The notes beneath the pieces were generated by a model. That model saw only the letters and a list, made by a program, of their open reading frames with translations. It was not told the origin of the DNA and made no database searches. 64,000 nucleotides of DNA from the NCBI GenBank assembly GCA_963969495.1, contig OZ018317.1, positions 29,468,503 to 29,532,502 of the forward strand, written 5' to 3'. The position numbers and the translations under genes are program-made. Shown here in pieces: positions 63,658 to 64,000 of the stretch (position 1 is its first letter; each line of letters opens with the position of its first letter). The DNA is from Ceratothoa steindachneri. Its lineage: Eukaryota > Arthropoda > Malacostraca > Isopoda > Cymothoidae.

Positions 63658-63832
63658 CCAGCAAACCGCAAAAAAAAACAGAAGAACAGGATAATTTTTC
63701 TTCGGAAATGTTATTTCCTAATTCGCTAAAATTCCGTACAAGGGAGGGATTCGAACCATGCACACTGAAGCAGTGAGAAACCCCTTTGATCTTAATTAAA
63801 CCGTCCCTTAGACCACTCGGCTACGCGGAAGA
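63653..63832 (-). repeat. tRNA-derived SINE, inverted copy 1
   Basis: On the minus strand the head has an A-box ccgcgtagccgagtggtcta (about 63808-63828) and a B-box ggttcgaatccc (63747-63758) with leucine/serine-tRNA-like spacing. No sound anticodon stem can be drawn, so it is not a working tRNA. Its body (gtacggaattttagcgaatt, aggaaataacatttc and a later cctgttcttctg block) matches the plus-strand copy to the right. It ends next to a (TA)n tract. Confidence 0.75.
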
Positions 63833-63869
63833 CAAAAAATTTTTTGAATAACAAGCTTTTTAAGGTACG

Positions 63870-64000
63870 CTTCAGTGTACCTTAGTGTGCACGGTTCGAA
63901 TCCCACCCATGTACGGAATTTTCACGAATTAGTAAATAATATTTCAGAAAAAAAAATGATCCTGTTTTTCTGTTTCTTGCGCTTTAATGGACTCATTTCA
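63870..64000 (+). repeat. tRNA-derived SINE, copy 2, cut by the window edge
   Basis: Begins near gcttcagtgtaccttagtgt, keeps the B-box ggttcgaatccc (63893-63904) and the body blocks gtacggaattttcacgaatt, agtaaataatatttc and gatcctgtttttctg. The A-box half is missing. It is oriented opposite to copy 1. Confidence 0.75.

Overview
This is a eukaryotic, intron-era, repeat-dominated genomic window with no intact host protein-coding gene that I can recognise. It is A+T-rich, carries very long (TA)n tracts, at least seven different minisatellite or satellite arrays, and many decayed transposable elements. A short TTAGG-type interstitial telomere-like tract near 40.8 kb, CR1/jockey-like LINEs, Tc1/mariner transposons and tRNA-derived SINE heads together suggest an arthropod, plausibly a crustacean. 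That assignment is inference; nothing here fixes the species.

Layout. 0-3.8 kb: a non-LTR RT scrap, then a decayed retroelement with a gag-like frame, reverse transcriptase and RNase H. 4.08-5.94 kb: a 54-bp minisatellite, followed by a LINE tail (+) and a mariner-type transposase remnant (-). 7-9.9 kb: simple and dispersed repeats. 9.96-11.8 kb: a jockey-like LINE on the minus strand. 11.8-15.6 kb: featureless A+T-rich DNA. 15.6-16.35 kb: a 33-bp minisatellite, then a LINE RT scrap, a near-perfect 174-bp-arm palindrome and a CR1-like LINE (minus, 18.8-20.9 kb). 23.5-24.8 kb: a mariner/IS630-type element with imperfect terminal inverted repeats. 26.2-27.2 kb: another LINE RT remnant. 27.27-29.43 kb: a 30-bp minisatellite. 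31.0-35.8 kb: two tandem, same-strand, decayed copies of one unnamed cysteine-rich gene family, the more conserved one keeping a single reading frame of about 580 codons broken only by five nonsense codons. 36 kb: a Tc1 fragment. 41.9-42.7 kb: an RT remnant. 43.2-43.6 kb: a three-copy tandem repeat. 44.19-45.70 kb: a Tc1 element with both ends and TA target duplication visible. 47.3-49.4 kb: a 26-bp array; 50.6-51.15 kb: a very homogeneous 47-bp array; 55.4-56.0 kb: a polypurine array; 57.1-58.95 kb: a roughly 41-bp satellite whose unit carries a perfect 14-bp palindrome and which has a 163-bp higher-order period. 63.4-64 kb: a 55-bp-arm palindrome between two (TA)n tracts and an inverted pair of tRNA-derived SINEs.

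No genes work together here in an operon or pathway sense. Every coding trace I could interpret belongs to a transposable element, or to the repeated cysteine-rich family at 31-36 kb, and every one is disrupted by stops, frameshifts or changed catalytic residues. Coordinates of decayed elements are approximate. Similarities to families are from recognition of motifs, not from a database search.
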